DNA from: DASZBX01 sp035943635
GTDB lineage: Bacteria; Actinomycetota; Actinomycetes; Streptomycetales; Catenulisporaceae
DNA length: 64,000 nt
Direction: 5' to 3'
Assembly (NCBI GenBank): GCA_035943635.1
Contig: DASZBX010000067.1
Coordinates: 62,001-126,000, forward strand
Shown here: positions 1 to 9,818 of the stretch, piece by piece
Layout: each line of letters opens with the position of its first letter
Numbering within the stretch: the stretch's first letter is position 1
Notes under the pieces: model-generated
What the model was told of the DNA's origin: nothing
Database searches by the model: none
Seen by the model: only the letters and a program-made list of their open reading frames with translations
Made by a program: the position numbers and the translations under genes

Positions 1-2
1 GG

Positions 3-421
3 CTGGGCGAACTGCTGGACGAGATCGTGCTGCGGCTGGGCTCCGGCGGCGCCGCGCCGACCGAGGCGCTGACCGCCCGGTCCCCGGACAACGGCCCGCT
101 GGACCAGCCGATCCTGGAGGAGTTCCGGGTCGGCTCGCTCGCCCTGGCCTGGGACGAGTCCCGGCAGCGGGTGGTGATCGAGGCGGGCGCGGTGACCGAC
201 GCGCAGAACCCGGCCGAGCCGCTGTCCGACGACCTGACCGCGGACGCCCCGGACGCCCTGCGGGTCCGGCTGACCAGCGGCCAGGCCCGCGCCTTCGCCG
301 CCCGGGCGCAGGCCGTGGTCGGCGCCGGCCGCCCGCCCTGCCCGCTGTGCGAACTGCCGCTGGACCCGGAGGGCCACGTCTGCCCCCGGCAGAACGGCTA
401 CCGTCGCCGGGCGGCCGAGTA

Positions 422-422
<1 letters not shown>
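3..422 (+). CDS. DUF3090 family protein (5' end outside window)
   Basis: The reading frame is open from base 3, so the N-terminus lies upstream of the window. The visible 139 or so residues match the C-terminal part of the actinobacterial DUF3090/TIGR03847 family as I know it. The tail carries a zinc-ribbon-like pattern (CPLC, then a Cys twelve residues on) typical of these proteins. The function is unknown. It overlaps the next gene by one base (TAGTG), so the two are probably translationally coupled and act together; this pair is commonly found next to mshC in actinomycetes. Confidence 0.8.
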
Positions 423-1372
<950 letters not shown>

Positions 1373-1462
1373 AGCCGCCCGACCGCCGCTTTCGGCCCCG
1401 TAGTACGCGCCACCAGCGGTTCCCCGGGGCCTCCCGCTCCGGCTCATCGAAAGGTCTCGCCC

Positions 1463-2596
1463 ATGGCGACCATCAGAATCGAACCGGCCCTGGCCAGTGC
1501 GCTGCGGATGGCCGGCCAGGGCTTCGGCGCGGCGGCGAAGCCGGACGTGGCCGCGGTCGCCCGGGAGACCGGCGGCCTGCAGGCGCAGAACCCCGGCGCC
1601 GCGCGGCTCGGCATCCGGGCCCGGGCCCGCGGTCTGCGGATCGAGCAGGTCACCCAGGCCTACGACCTGGACCGGCAGGTCGTCACCAGCTGGCTGATGC
1701 GCGGCACGCTGCACATGGTGCCCGCCGAGGACCTGCGCTGGCTGGTCGCCTTCTACGGCCCGGTGATCGCGGCCAAGTACCGCACCCGGCGCCAGGAGCT
1801 CGGGCTGACCGAGGAGGTCTGCGCCGAGGCCCTGCCCCTGATCGAGGAGGTGTTGCTCGACTCCGGCCAGTTGACCAAGAACGAACTGGTCGCCCGGCTG
1901 GTCCGGAACGGCCTGCCGATCGAGCAGTCCGGCCAGGCCCCGGTGCACCTGCTCGTGTACGCCGCCTCGCACGCCCTGATCTGCCGCGGCCCGGAAGCCG
2001 GCCCCGGCGACCCGACCTACGTGCTGCTGGACCAGTGGATCCCGGCCGCCCGCGAGCTGCACTCGGCCGAGGAGGTGGTGCTCGAACAGGCCCGGCGGTA
2101 TTTCGGCGGCTTCGGCCCGGCCAGTGTGGCCGACTTCGCCACCTGGGCCGGGATCGGCCTGGGCCCGGCCCGGCAGGCGGTCGGCCGGCTGGCCCCGGAA
2201 CTGCTCCCGGTCGAGGTCGGCGGCGCGCCGATGTTCCTGCGGGCCGACCCGGCCGACCCCGGCGCGGTCGCCGCGGCCCTGCGGCGTCCGGCCCCGGCCG
2301 TGCGCCTGATCCCGGTCTTCGACAACTACCTGTTCGGCTACCGGGACCGCGCGCTGCTGCTGGAGCCGGCCCACCTCGGCGAGATCTACCTCGGCGGGGT
2401 CGCCCGCGCGGCGGTCGTGGTCGACGGCCGGCTCGTCGGCACCTGGACCCAGAAGCGCACGGCGAAGGTCGGCACGGTGAGCGTGCAGCTGTTCGAGCGC
2501 CCGGTCCGGGACATCGCCGCCGACCTGGCCGCCGAGGCCGCCGACCTGGCCGGATTCTTCGGCCTGGACAGCGCGCTCACCGTCGCGGGACCCTGA
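1463..2596 (+). CDS. Winged helix DNA-binding domain-containing protein (HTH_42/YcaQ-like)
   Basis: 377 residues starting at an ATG preceded by GAAAGG. The N-terminal GLQAQNP motif, the repeated winged-helix-like core and the C-terminal LVGTWTQKR segment fit the HTH_42 superfamily (PF06224), whose Escherichia coli relative YcaQ/AlkX is a DNA glycosylase that unhooks interstrand crosslinks. The actinobacterial branch with the QAQNP signature is more divergent and I cannot say that it is a glycosylase. A 90-base gap separates it from the preceding gene. Confidence 0.75.
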   Translation: MATIRIEPALASALRMAGQGFGAAAKPDVAAVARETGGLQAQNPGAARLGIRARARGLRIEQVTQAYDLDRQVVTSWLMRGTLHMVPAEDLRWLVAFYGPVIAAKYRTRRQELGLTEEVCAEALPLIEEVLLDSGQLTKNELVARLVRNGLPIEQSGQAPVHLLVYAASHALICRGPEAGPGDPTYVLLDQWIPAARELHSAEEVVLEQARRYFGGFGPASVADFATWAGIGLGPARQAVGRLAPELLPVEVGGAPMFLRADPADPGAVAAALRRPAPAVRLIPVFDNYLFGYRDRALLLEPAHLGEIYLGGVARAAVVVDGRLVGTWTQKRTAKVGTVSVQLFERPVRDIAADLAAEAADLAGFFGLDSALTVAGP

Positions 2597-2848
2597 CACG
2601 GCGGCTGGGAGATGTCCCCGGCTCGATTGTTTCCGCCACCTACCGCCGCCAGCCCCCGCGCCGCCCTCCCGCCGCATTCCGCAGGCCTGGATCCGGTCTG
2701 GGCTCCCGGCCGGCCGCGCGGATCGAAACCCGTTTGAAACCGCCGCGTCGCCCGCAGCCGGGTTGATCAGGCGTGTGACCGGAGCGAAAGGCGCATAGCC
2801 GGACGTCCGGGCTCGGCGCGGGCATACGCGAGCGCATAGAGTGTGACC

Positions 2849-4102
2849 ATGGATGCCTGGCCTACCACCGACCTGCCGCTGCTCCCGGGCCGCGGCGAGC
2901 CCCTGCGGCTGCACGACACCTCCACCGGTACTCAGATCTCGACCCCGCAGCGCCCAGCGCAGGACGGCCCGGCCCGGATCTACGTCTGCGGGATCACCCC
3001 CTACGACGCGACCCACATCGGCCACGCAGCCACCTACATCGCGTTCGACCTGGTCCAGCGGGTCTGGCACGACGCGGGGTACGAGGTGAGGTACGTCCAG
3101 AACGTCACCGACGTGGACGACCCGCTGCTCGAACGGGCGGCCAAGAACGGCACCGACTGGCAGGTGCTCGCGCTGAGCGAGACCGCGCTGTTCCGCGAGG
3201 ACATGACTGCGCTGCGCGTGCTGCCGCCGTACCGGTACATCGGCGCCGTCGAGTCGATCCCGCTGGTCGTCGGCCTGGTCGAGAAGCTGCTGGAGAGCGG
3301 CGCGGCCTACCGGGTGGACGAGGACGTGTACTTCGACGTGCACCGCGACGCCGACTTCGGCAGGGTCTCCGGCCTGGACCCGGCCCTGCGGGCCAAGATA
3401 TTCGGCGAGCGCGGCGGCGACCCCGAGCGCCCCGGCAAGCGCGACCCGCTGGACTGCCTGCTCTGGCTGGCCGCCCGCCCCGGCGACCCGTCCTGGCAGA
3501 CCCCGCTCGGCCCCGGCCGCCCCGGCTGGCACATCGAGTGCGCCGCGATCGCGCTGGAGTACCTGGGCATGGGCATCGACGTGCAGGGCGGCGGCAGCGA
3601 CCTGGCCTTCCCACACCACGAGATGGGCGCCGCCGAGGCCCAGACGGTCACCGGCGAACGGCCCTTCGCCCGGGTCTACGCACACGCCGGCATGGTCGGC
3701 CTGGACGGCGAGAAGATGTCCAAGTCCCGCGGCAACCTGGTCTTCGTCTCCAAGCTGCGCGCCGCGGGCCACGACCCGATGGCCGTGCGCCTGGCGATCG
3801 TCTCGCACCACTACCGGTCCGACTGGGAGTGGTTCCCCGAGGTCCTCGAAGCCGCCGAACAACGCCTGGCCCACTGGCGCGCCGCGGTCTCCCGCCCCGA
3901 CGCCCCACCCGCCGACGCCCTGCTCGCCCAACTGCGCGCCGCCCTGGCAGACGACCTGGACACCCCCTCCGCCGTCGCCGCCGTCGACGCCTGGGCCACC
4001 TGGGCCACCGACCCCGCCCCCGACGACGACACCCGACTCGACCCGGCGGCGCCCGGACTCGTCTCCCGTGCGCTGGATGCGTTGCTGGGTATCGCGCTGT
4101 AA
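2849..4102 (+). CDS. mshC: Cysteine--1-D-myo-inosityl-2-amino-2-deoxy-glucopyranoside ligase
   Basis: ATP-dependent ligase that joins cysteine to GlcN-Ins in mycothiol synthesis, in the cytoplasm. It is a class I cysteinyl-tRNA synthetase paralogue of 417 residues, the usual MshC length. Visible motifs are the zinc/adenylate signature CGITPYDATHIGHA (residues 47-60, HIGH-like THIGHA) and KMSKS at 289-293; the tRNA-binding domain of a true CysRS is missing. A GTG two codons upstream is possible, but the ATG gives the family's typical MxAWP start. The stop codon overlaps the ATG of the next small reading frame (TAATG). Confidence 0.95.
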   Translation: MDAWPTTDLPLLPGRGEPLRLHDTSTGTQISTPQRPAQDGPARIYVCGITPYDATHIGHAATYIAFDLVQRVWHDAGYEVRYVQNVTDVDDPLLERAAKNGTDWQVLALSETALFREDMTALRVLPPYRYIGAVESIPLVVGLVEKLLESGAAYRVDEDVYFDVHRDADFGRVSGLDPALRAKIFGERGGDPERPGKRDPLDCLLWLAARPGDPSWQTPLGPGRPGWHIECAAIALEYLGMGIDVQGGGSDLAFPHHEMGAAEAQTVTGERPFARVYAHAGMVGLDGEKMSKSRGNLVFVSKLRAAGHDPMAVRLAIVSHHYRSDWEWFPEVLEAAEQRLAHWRAAVSRPDAPPADALLAQLRAALADDLDTPSAVAAVDAWATWATDPAPDDDTRLDPAAPGLVSRALDALLGIAL

Positions 4103-4317
4103 TGGCTGTTCTGGGCGATACGGCGGCGAACGAGGAAGACGCGTCCGATGAGCCACGGCTCAAGCGGCCGTTTTCCTGGACGCAGCTCAAAGTCAGTGCG
4201 GATGCGCTGCCGTCTGTCTATTACGCACGCTTCCGGGCTGACCGTGAGGCGTTCATCGATGACGATCACACTTGCCGAGTTGGCGTCCGGCCCGAACACG
4301 GGCACGGATCCCGCTGA
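4102..4317 (+). CDS. Small hypothetical protein coupled to mshC (doubtful)
   Basis: A 71-codon frame begins at an ATG that overlaps the mshC stop (TAATG), an arrangement typical of coupled genes. I do not recognise the product; it contains FSWTQLKVSADALPSVYYAR and no clear domain. Third-codon G+C is visibly lower than in the neighbours, and a different frame from 4259 could also code, so this may be a foreign or decaying remnant rather than a working gene. Confidence 0.3.
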   Translation: MAVLGDTAANEEDASDEPRLKRPFSWTQLKVSADALPSVYYARFRADREAFIDDDHTCRVGVRPEHGHGSR

Positions 4318-4366
4318 ACGTGCGGTGAGGCAGTCGCAATGCCGCTTGGCATGATCCCGCCCGACC

Positions 4367-5302
4367 TCAGGCCGTGACGCTCCGGGCGGCGATCCTGGCG
4401 CTCACCTGGCCGGGTACGTGCGCGAGGACGAAGCACAATCCGGCCACGCCCAGAATCGCCGTGGCCGGGGTGAAATGCGGAATCAGCGCGGACAACAGCA
4501 ACCCGGCCCACACCGACACCACCGCGATCGCAGCGGACAGGACCAGGCCGCGGTACGGGTTCGCCGTCAGCACTCGCGCGGCGCCGCCGGGTGCGGCGAT
4601 CAATCCGAGCAGCAGCAACGAGCCGACCGCCTGGGTGGCCTCCGCGGCGCACAAACCCATCAGCCCGGCGAAGGCGATGCCCAGCGTCCGCACCGGGATC
4701 CCGTGCGCGGCGGCCACGGCCGGGTCGACCGTGCTGAAGATCAGCGGGCGGGCGAGCAGGACGGACAGCACGCTCACCGCGATCCCGACCGCGAGGCCGG
4801 TCCAGGCCTGGGCCGAGGACAGGCCGAGGATCGATCCGAACAGCACGTTGACGCCGCCGGCCGCGTTCCCGGCCGACTTGCTGGTCGTGTAGACGGTCAG
4901 CAGCAGCGCGCCGAGGGCGAGGATCCAGGCGAACAGGGCGCCGATCGCGATGTCGTCGGCGATCTGGGCGCCGCCCGCGCCGCGGTTCCCGGCCCGGGCG
5001 CCGCGCCTGCCGCCGTCCGCCGCGCCGCGCCGTCCGCCGACCCGGCCGCCTCCGGACCCCTCCTGCCCGAGCAGGCCGAGTACGACGCCGGTGCCGACGG
5101 TGGCCGCGAACAGCCCGGCCATCGGCGCGAGCCCGGCGACCAGTGCGCCGAGCGAGCCGACGAACGCCACGTGGCTCAGCGCGTCGCCGAGGAAGACCTG
5201 GGCCCGCAGCACGGTCAGATAGCCGACCAGACCGCAGGCCAGGCCCACGCCGGTCCCGGCCAGCAGCGCGTGCTGCATGAAAACCGTGTCGAGATACAGC
5301 AT
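4367..5302 (-). CDS. Zinc/manganese-type ABC transporter permease (ABC-3 family), second copy
   Basis: A 311-residue integral membrane protein with eight or nine hydrophobic segments and the ABC-3 family core (ALSHVAFVGSLGAL near the N-terminus; GSLLLLGLIAAPGGAAR in the coupling region). It is the last gene of a four-gene minus-strand importer and overlaps the previous permease by one base (TGATG). A Gly/Arg-rich loop of about 30 residues near residues 80-112 is an insertion relative to ordinary ZnuB proteins. Two different permeases probably form a heterodimer. Confidence 0.9.
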   Translation of the reverse strand: MLYLDTVFMQHALLAGTGVGLACGLVGYLTVLRAQVFLGDALSHVAFVGSLGALVAGLAPMAGLFAATVGTGVVLGLLGQEGSGGGRVGGRRGAADGGRRGARAGNRGAGGAQIADDIAIGALFAWILALGALLLTVYTTSKSAGNAAGGVNVLFGSILGLSSAQAWTGLAVGIAVSVLSVLLARPLIFSTVDPAVAAAHGIPVRTLGIAFAGLMGLCAAEATQAVGSLLLLGLIAAPGGAARVLTANPYRGLVLSAAIAVVSVWAGLLLSALIPHFTPATAILGVAGLCFVLAHVPGQVSARIAARSVTA

Positions 5303-6447
5303 CAGTGGTCCGCCGTTCCGCTCGTCGCGCCGGACGCCCGGCCCGAGAGCTCACCCGCCGGGAGGTCCGCGCCACTGCCGCCGGAGGCAACCGATCCTGA
5401 ACCTGAGCCCGGGGCCGAACTCAAACCCGAACCCGAACCCGAGCCAGGGCCCGAGCCTGAGCCCGACCCAGGGCCACCACTGACAGCCAGCTGCCCGGAA
5501 GCACCGGAAGCACCGGTCCCGCCAAGCCCACCAGACCCGCCATCGGCCGCCGCAGCCACCACCAACCCCGCACCCCCCGACCTACGCCGGACCTGCTTCA
5601 CCACCCGCACCACCACATACAACGCAAACGCCAGCGTCGTGATCGCCGGCCCGGGCGGATAAGGCGTGTAATACGAGAAAATCAACCCCACCCACGTCGC
5701 CACAAACCCGATCACCACGCTCACAGCCAACGCCCACCCCGGCCGCGTGGTCACCTGCTGCGCCGTCGCGGCCGGCAGCACCACCAGCGAGAACACCAAC
5801 AACGCGCCGGTTATCTGCCCGGCCTGCGCCACGGCGACCCCGACCAACACCAGGAAGAGTGAATCCAGCCCCCGTACCGGCACGCCCGCGGCCCGGGCGG
5901 TCATCGGGTCCACCGAGGCGAGCAGCAGCGGACGGCCGATCACCGCCAGCGCCGCGGCCACCGCCACGGTCCCGGCCGCCAGCTCGGCGACCTGCGCGGA
6001 GGTGATCCCGGTGATCTGGCCGAACAACAGGTTCGTGATCCCGCCGCTGAACCCGTGGTACAGGTTCGCGAACAGGTAGCCGAGCGCCAGCGCGCACGCC
6101 TGGAGCGTCCCGGTCGCCGCGCTGTCCCCGGCCAGCCCGCTGCGCCCGCCGCGGTTGGCCGCGGCCAGCAGCAGCGCCCCGGCCATGCAGAAGCCCAGCG
6201 CGCCGAGCGTGGTCGAAACGCCCAGCAGCAGCGCGCCCGAGGCGCCCGGGAAGCTGATCATGGCCAGGCTGTGCGCGGCGAAGGTCTGCCGGCGCACCAC
6301 CACGAAGTAGCCGACCAGGGCCCCGGCCACCGCGATCAGGGTGCCGGCCCGGAACGCGTTGACCATGAAGGGGTAGGACCACATGTACTGGAAGTCGGTG
6401 ACCAGGTTCCACGAGAACGGGCTGCCGACCAGCGCGTCAGTCGCCAT
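5302..6447 (-). CDS. Zinc/manganese-type ABC transporter permease (ABC-3 family), first copy
   Basis: A 381-residue ABC-3 permease; the membrane domain (HSLAMISFPGASGALLLG, then ITGALLVFSLVVLPAATAQ) occupies roughly the first 300 residues. The remaining 75 or so are a low-complexity Gly/Ser tail made of GSGSGS units, encoded by short tandem DNA repeats near 5400-5480; such a tail is not part of the family. The start overlaps the end of the ATPase gene by 11 bases and the stop overlaps the next permease by one base, so translation is coupled throughout. Confidence 0.9.
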   Translation of the reverse strand: MATDALVGSPFSWNLVTDFQYMWSYPFMVNAFRAGTLIAVAGALVGYFVVVRRQTFAAHSLAMISFPGASGALLLGVSTTLGALGFCMAGALLLAAANRGGRSGLAGDSAATGTLQACALALGYLFANLYHGFSGGITNLLFGQITGITSAQVAELAAGTVAVAAALAVIGRPLLLASVDPMTARAAGVPVRGLDSLFLVLVGVAVAQAGQITGALLVFSLVVLPAATAQQVTTRPGWALAVSVVIGFVATWVGLIFSYYTPYPPGPAITTLAFALYVVVRVVKQVRRRSGGAGLVVAAAADGGSGGLGGTGASGASGQLAVSGGPGSGSGSGPGSGSGSGLSSAPGSGSGSVASGGSGADLPAGELSGRASGATSGTADH

Positions 6448-7348
6448 CGGCGGCGGTCTTCGGGTGTTCGTGGCGGCCCTCGGCCGGGGCGTCCGGCTGG
6501 CCGAGCACCAGCAGCCGGCCGTCCGAGGCGGTCAGCACCTCGACCCGGGTGCGGAACAGGGTGCTGAGCGACTCGGTCGTGATCACCTCGCGCGGCGGGC
6601 CGCCCAGGCTGCCGCCCGGGGCCAGGTACAGCGCGTAGTCCAGGTACGGCAGGATCGGGTTGATGTCGTGCGCGACCATCGCGATCGCCACCCCGCGTTC
6701 CCGGCGGACCCGGTCCAGCAGCGCCGCGATGCCGGCCTGGTGCGGCAGGTCCAGGCTGTCCAGCGGCTCGTCCAGCAGCAGCAGCTGCGGGTCGCGGACC
6801 AGGGCTTGGGCGATCAGCAGGCGCTGCTGCTCGCCGCCGGAGCACTCGCTCAGCGGCCGGTCGGCGTAGTGCCCGGCGCCGACCAGGTCCAGCATCTGGC
6901 CCACCCGGGCGTTGGCCGCGCGCGCCCCGGCGCCCCAGGGCAGCGGCATCCCCCAGCGGTGCCCGTCCAGGCCGAGCCGGACCAGGTCCACCCCACGGAT
7001 CCGCAGGCTCGGGTCGAACCCGCGGCGCTGCGGCAGGTAGCCGATCCGCAGGTTGGCCGAGCCGGGCGCCTGCCCGAGCACCCGCACCACGCCGGCCGCC
7101 GGGGCCTGCTGGCCGAGCAGGATCCGGACCAGGGTGGACTTGCCCGCGCCGTTCGGGCCGAGGATCGCGGCGAACTGGCCGCGGCCGATCACGGCGTCCA
7201 CGTCCCGGTACAGGGTGCGTCCGGCCACCGCGGCGCTCAGCCCGCGCAGGTCGATCGCGGGGCCGGGCGCCGGGGCGGGCGGGCCGGCCGGGGTGGCGGC
7301 CTGGCCGGCTGCCGTGGTGCTCGTCATCGTCTCGGCTCTCAGTGTCAT
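6437..7348 (-). CDS. Zinc/manganese-type ABC transporter ATP-binding protein
   Basis: About 303 residues with a complete ABC ATPase set: Walker A GPNGAGKS, Q-loop LPQRR, signature SGGEQQR, Walker B LLLLDEP and H-loop AHD. It would energise import through the two permeases encoded next to it. A Pro/Ala-rich N-terminal extension of some 30 residues precedes the domain; an alternative ATG lies seven codons downstream. It sits 18 bases after the binding-protein gene and overlaps the first permease gene. Confidence 0.93.
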   Translation of the reverse strand: MTLRAETMTSTTAAGQAATPAGPPAPAPGPAIDLRGLSAAVAGRTLYRDVDAVIGRGQFAAILGPNGAGKSTLVRILLGQQAPAAGVVRVLGQAPGSANLRIGYLPQRRGFDPSLRIRGVDLVRLGLDGHRWGMPLPWGAGARAANARVGQMLDLVGAGHYADRPLSECSGGEQQRLLIAQALVRDPQLLLLDEPLDSLDLPHQAGIAALLDRVRRERGVAIAMVAHDINPILPYLDYALYLAPGGSLGGPPREVITTESLSTLFRTRVEVLTASDGRLLVLGQPDAPAEGRHEHPKTAADGD

Positions 7349-7366
7349 CGCAGTCGTCCGCGGGTC

Positions 7367-8359
7367 TCAGTGCCCGGTCGCCTGGGCCAGGGCGTTCCTC
7401 AGCCCGGTCAGCTCGCCGGCCATCCAGGCCTGGAACGTGTCGCCGGCCGGGGCCAGGGTCTCGGTGACGGTGGCCACCGGGATGTGGTCCGCGGTGGCCT
7501 CGGCCAGCTGGGCCTGGACGTCGGGGGTGACGTTCTGGCTGTTGTACACGTACACCTTGATCGCGTGGGTCGAGATCTGCCGGTCGATCAGGGCCTTGTC
7601 GGCCGTGGTCGGGTCGTTGTTCTCGCTGATCGCGTCGAGGAAGGTCTGCGGGGTCAGCAGGTCCAGGCCCAGGGTCGCGGCCAGCGGGGCCACGATGGAC
7701 TCGGAGGCGCCGATCGGGGTGCCCGCGTACGCGGCCCTGATCTCGCTGATCAGTGCATGGTACGGGGCCAGGGCCGAGTTCAGGAAGTCGGCCCTGCGCG
7801 CGGCGAAGTAGGCCGCGTCGGCCGGGTCGATCTTCTGGTAGTCGGCCGTGATCGCGTCGATCACGGTGTCCAGGCTCGCTTCGGAGTACCACTGGTGCGG
7901 GTTCTGGCCGGGGGCCAGGCCCAGCAGGGTGCCGACCTTCAGCTCGGTCCGGTCCTGGGCCGGGTCGGCCGCGATCAGGTTGTCGGCCCAGGTGTCGTAG
8001 CCGATCCCGTTGACCACGGCCAGCTGCGCCGCGGCCATGGTGCGCGCGTCGGCGGCGGTCGGCTCGTACTCGTGCGGGTCGGTGTCCGGGTTGGTGATGA
8101 GGCTGGTCACGGTGACCCGGTCGCCGCCGAGCTGGCCGGCCACCGAGCCCCAGAAGTTCTCCGCCGCGACCACCCGCACCGGTGCGCTGCCACCGGACCC
8201 GGCGACGGCCGCGGCCGCGCTGCCTGGCCGGGTGGTGGCGCAGGCCGCCAACGCCGCGGTCAGGGCCAGCGCGAGCACGGACGCGGCGGCGGCCCGGCGG
8301 ACCGGGCGGTCGGCGCGGCCCGCGTGGGCGGGGGCGGGGGACGGGGCGGGACGGTTCAT
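7367..8359 (-). CDS. znuA: Metal (zinc) ABC transporter substrate-binding lipoprotein
   Basis: A 330-residue cluster A-I (TroA/ZnuA-like) binding protein, first gene of the importer operon. The signal peptide ends in a lipobox (ALAAC), so it should be a membrane-anchored lipoprotein. Likely metal ligands are the His in DPHEYEPT and the His in NPHQWYS. At the position of the usual third His region the sequence is ESIVAPL, as in some actinobacterial relatives. I chose the ATG giving MNRPAP; an earlier ATG at 8401 would start almost inside the Zur box. Zinc rather than manganese is inferred from that operator. Confidence 0.85.
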   Translation of the reverse strand: MNRPAPSPAPAHAGRADRPVRRAAAASVLALALTAALAACATTRPGSAAAAVAGSGGSAPVRVVAAENFWGSVAGQLGGDRVTVTSLITNPDTDPHEYEPTAADARTMAAAQLAVVNGIGYDTWADNLIAADPAQDRTELKVGTLLGLAPGQNPHQWYSEASLDTVIDAITADYQKIDPADAAYFAARRADFLNSALAPYHALISEIRAAYAGTPIGASESIVAPLAATLGLDLLTPQTFLDAISENNDPTTADKALIDRQISTHAIKVYVYNSQNVTPDVQAQLAEATADHIPVATVTETLAPAGDTFQAWMAGELTGLRNALAQATGH

Positions 8360-8412
8360 CGTGGGCACATGCCTTTTCAGCGCAGGGGAAGGCGGCTGCA
8401 TTCCAGCTTAAC

Positions 8413-8427
8413 TGAAAACGATTTTCA
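8413..8427 (-). promoter_or_regulatory. Zur box upstream of the zinc importer
   Basis: TGAAAACGATTTTCA, with 6-bp perfect arms (TGAAAA/TTTTCA) around a 3-base centre. It matches the actinobacterial Zur operator pattern and lies 54 bases upstream of the znuA start. Zur with bound zinc would repress the operon. Confidence 0.85.
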
Positions 8428-8673
8428 AAACCATCCCGTTCCCGGAACCCGGCCGGCATCGTTGCCGGTCCGTGATTCCGCCCCGCCCGCGATATCACCC
8501 TTATGAGCGACCGCGCGGCGCCTGCGCCGCCCTGCGTCCTCGCCCCCGAGCCGATCGCCGCCGCCCGCTGCGCCGCGCCGTCGGCAAGCCGTCCGCACGC
8601 CCGCACGCGCACGGCACCCGTCCGTCCTCAGGCCGCTGAGCCCTCAGACCCGCGGACCTCGGCTCTGCGGCCC
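8428..8673. other. Intergenic region without recognised gene
   Basis: About 245 bases between the zinc importer promoter and the end of the PAC2 gene. I see no convincing reading frame, hairpin or RNA gene here beyond the Zur box at its left edge. Confidence 0.5.
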
Positions 8674-9654
8674 TCAGGCCGGGCGTTCACCCGATCCGGC
8701 CACCGGACCACCGTCCTCCCCGCCGCGGCGCTCGTGCCGGCGCAGGTAGCGCTCGAATTCCAGCGCGATCGCCTCGCCGCTGGCCTCGGGCAGGTCCGCG
8801 GTGTCCTTGGCCTCCTCCAGGGTGCGCACGTACTCCGCCACCTCGGTGTCGTCCGCGGCCAGCTCGTCCACGCTGGTCTCCCAGGACAGTGCCTCCGTGG
8901 GCAGGTCGCCCAGCGGCACGCTCAGGTCGAGCACGTCCTCGATCCGGCGCAGCAGGGCCAAGGTGGCCTTCGGGCACGGGGCCTGGGCCACGTAGTGCGG
9001 CACCGCGGCCCAGAACGAGACGAGTTCGACCTCCTCGTGCCGGGCCATCTCCTGGAGCACCCCGTTGATCCCGGTCGGACCCTGGTAGGTCGGCTTGTCC
9101 AGGTTGTGCGCCGCCCGCAGCTGCGCGTCCGTGGACGAGCCGGAGACCGGCACCGGCCGGGTGTGCGGCACGTCCGCGAGCAGCGCGCCGAGGCAGACGA
9201 TGGTGTCCACCCCGAGGTCCCGGGCCAGTTCGAAGATCTCCTCCCCGAAGGAGCGCCAGCGCATGTTCGGCTCGATCCCGTGCAGCAGGACCAGGTGCCG
9301 GAACCGCGGCTCGCCGGCCGGCGGGTCGTCCGGTTCCGGGCCGAGCAGGTCCCGGCCGGCCGCGGACAGCCCGGGCTTGCCCGCCCGCGGCTGGACCGGG
9401 ACCCGCGCGACCGAGAAGCGGGTGGTGGGCCACAGGATCTCGCGTTCCCCCTCGTCGTCCACCACCAGGGTGGGCCGGTTGACCTGGAAGTCGTAGTAGT
9501 CCTCGGCGTCCATGGATCCGAATACCTCGGCGCCGAGTACTTCGGCGAGGTGATGCACCGCGTTGGACGCGGCGTCGGCCGCGTCGTTCCAGCCTTCGAA
9601 GGCCGCGATCATCACCGGGTCAACCAGCTCGGGCAGTTCCTCGAGCTCGATCAC
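8674..9654 (-). CDS. PAC2 family protein (proteasome assembly chaperone-like)
   Basis: 326 residues with the PAC2 hallmarks AAFEGWNDA near the N-terminus and a Rossmann-like core (CLGALLADVPHTRPVPV; GPTGINGVL). The family shares its fold with eukaryotic proteasome assembly chaperones. Its bacterial role is not established, although it is conserved near mshC and the proteasome genes in actinomycetes. It is divergently arranged with metH, and the about 165-base gap between the starts must hold both promoters. Confidence 0.85.
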   Translation of the reverse strand: MIELEELPELVDPVMIAAFEGWNDAADAASNAVHHLAEVLGAEVFGSMDAEDYYDFQVNRPTLVVDDEGEREILWPTTRFSVARVPVQPRAGKPGLSAAGRDLLGPEPDDPPAGEPRFRHLVLLHGIEPNMRWRSFGEEIFELARDLGVDTIVCLGALLADVPHTRPVPVSGSSTDAQLRAAHNLDKPTYQGPTGINGVLQEMARHEEVELVSFWAAVPHYVAQAPCPKATLALLRRIEDVLDLSVPLGDLPTEALSWETSVDELAADDTEVAEYVRTLEEAKDTADLPEASGEAIALEFERYLRRHERRGGEDGGPVAGSGERPA

Positions 9655-9818
9655 CCGTGCCTCCTTGTAGTGGTCGGGCCGGCCGCGTGCTGGGTCCGGC
9701 CGTGTTCGGTCCCCAGCCTACGCCTTTGAGACGGCCGCCCGCCGGGTTCGGCCGGGTCGGTACGCTGGGGGTGCTGCGTGACGTTGAGAACCGTGCCGTT
9801 GAGAAGCGAGGCCCGTCG

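Noticed and set aside
9655..9818. Cobalamin riboswitch before metH
   Set aside because: The leader is too short and has no B12-box-like sequence that I could find.
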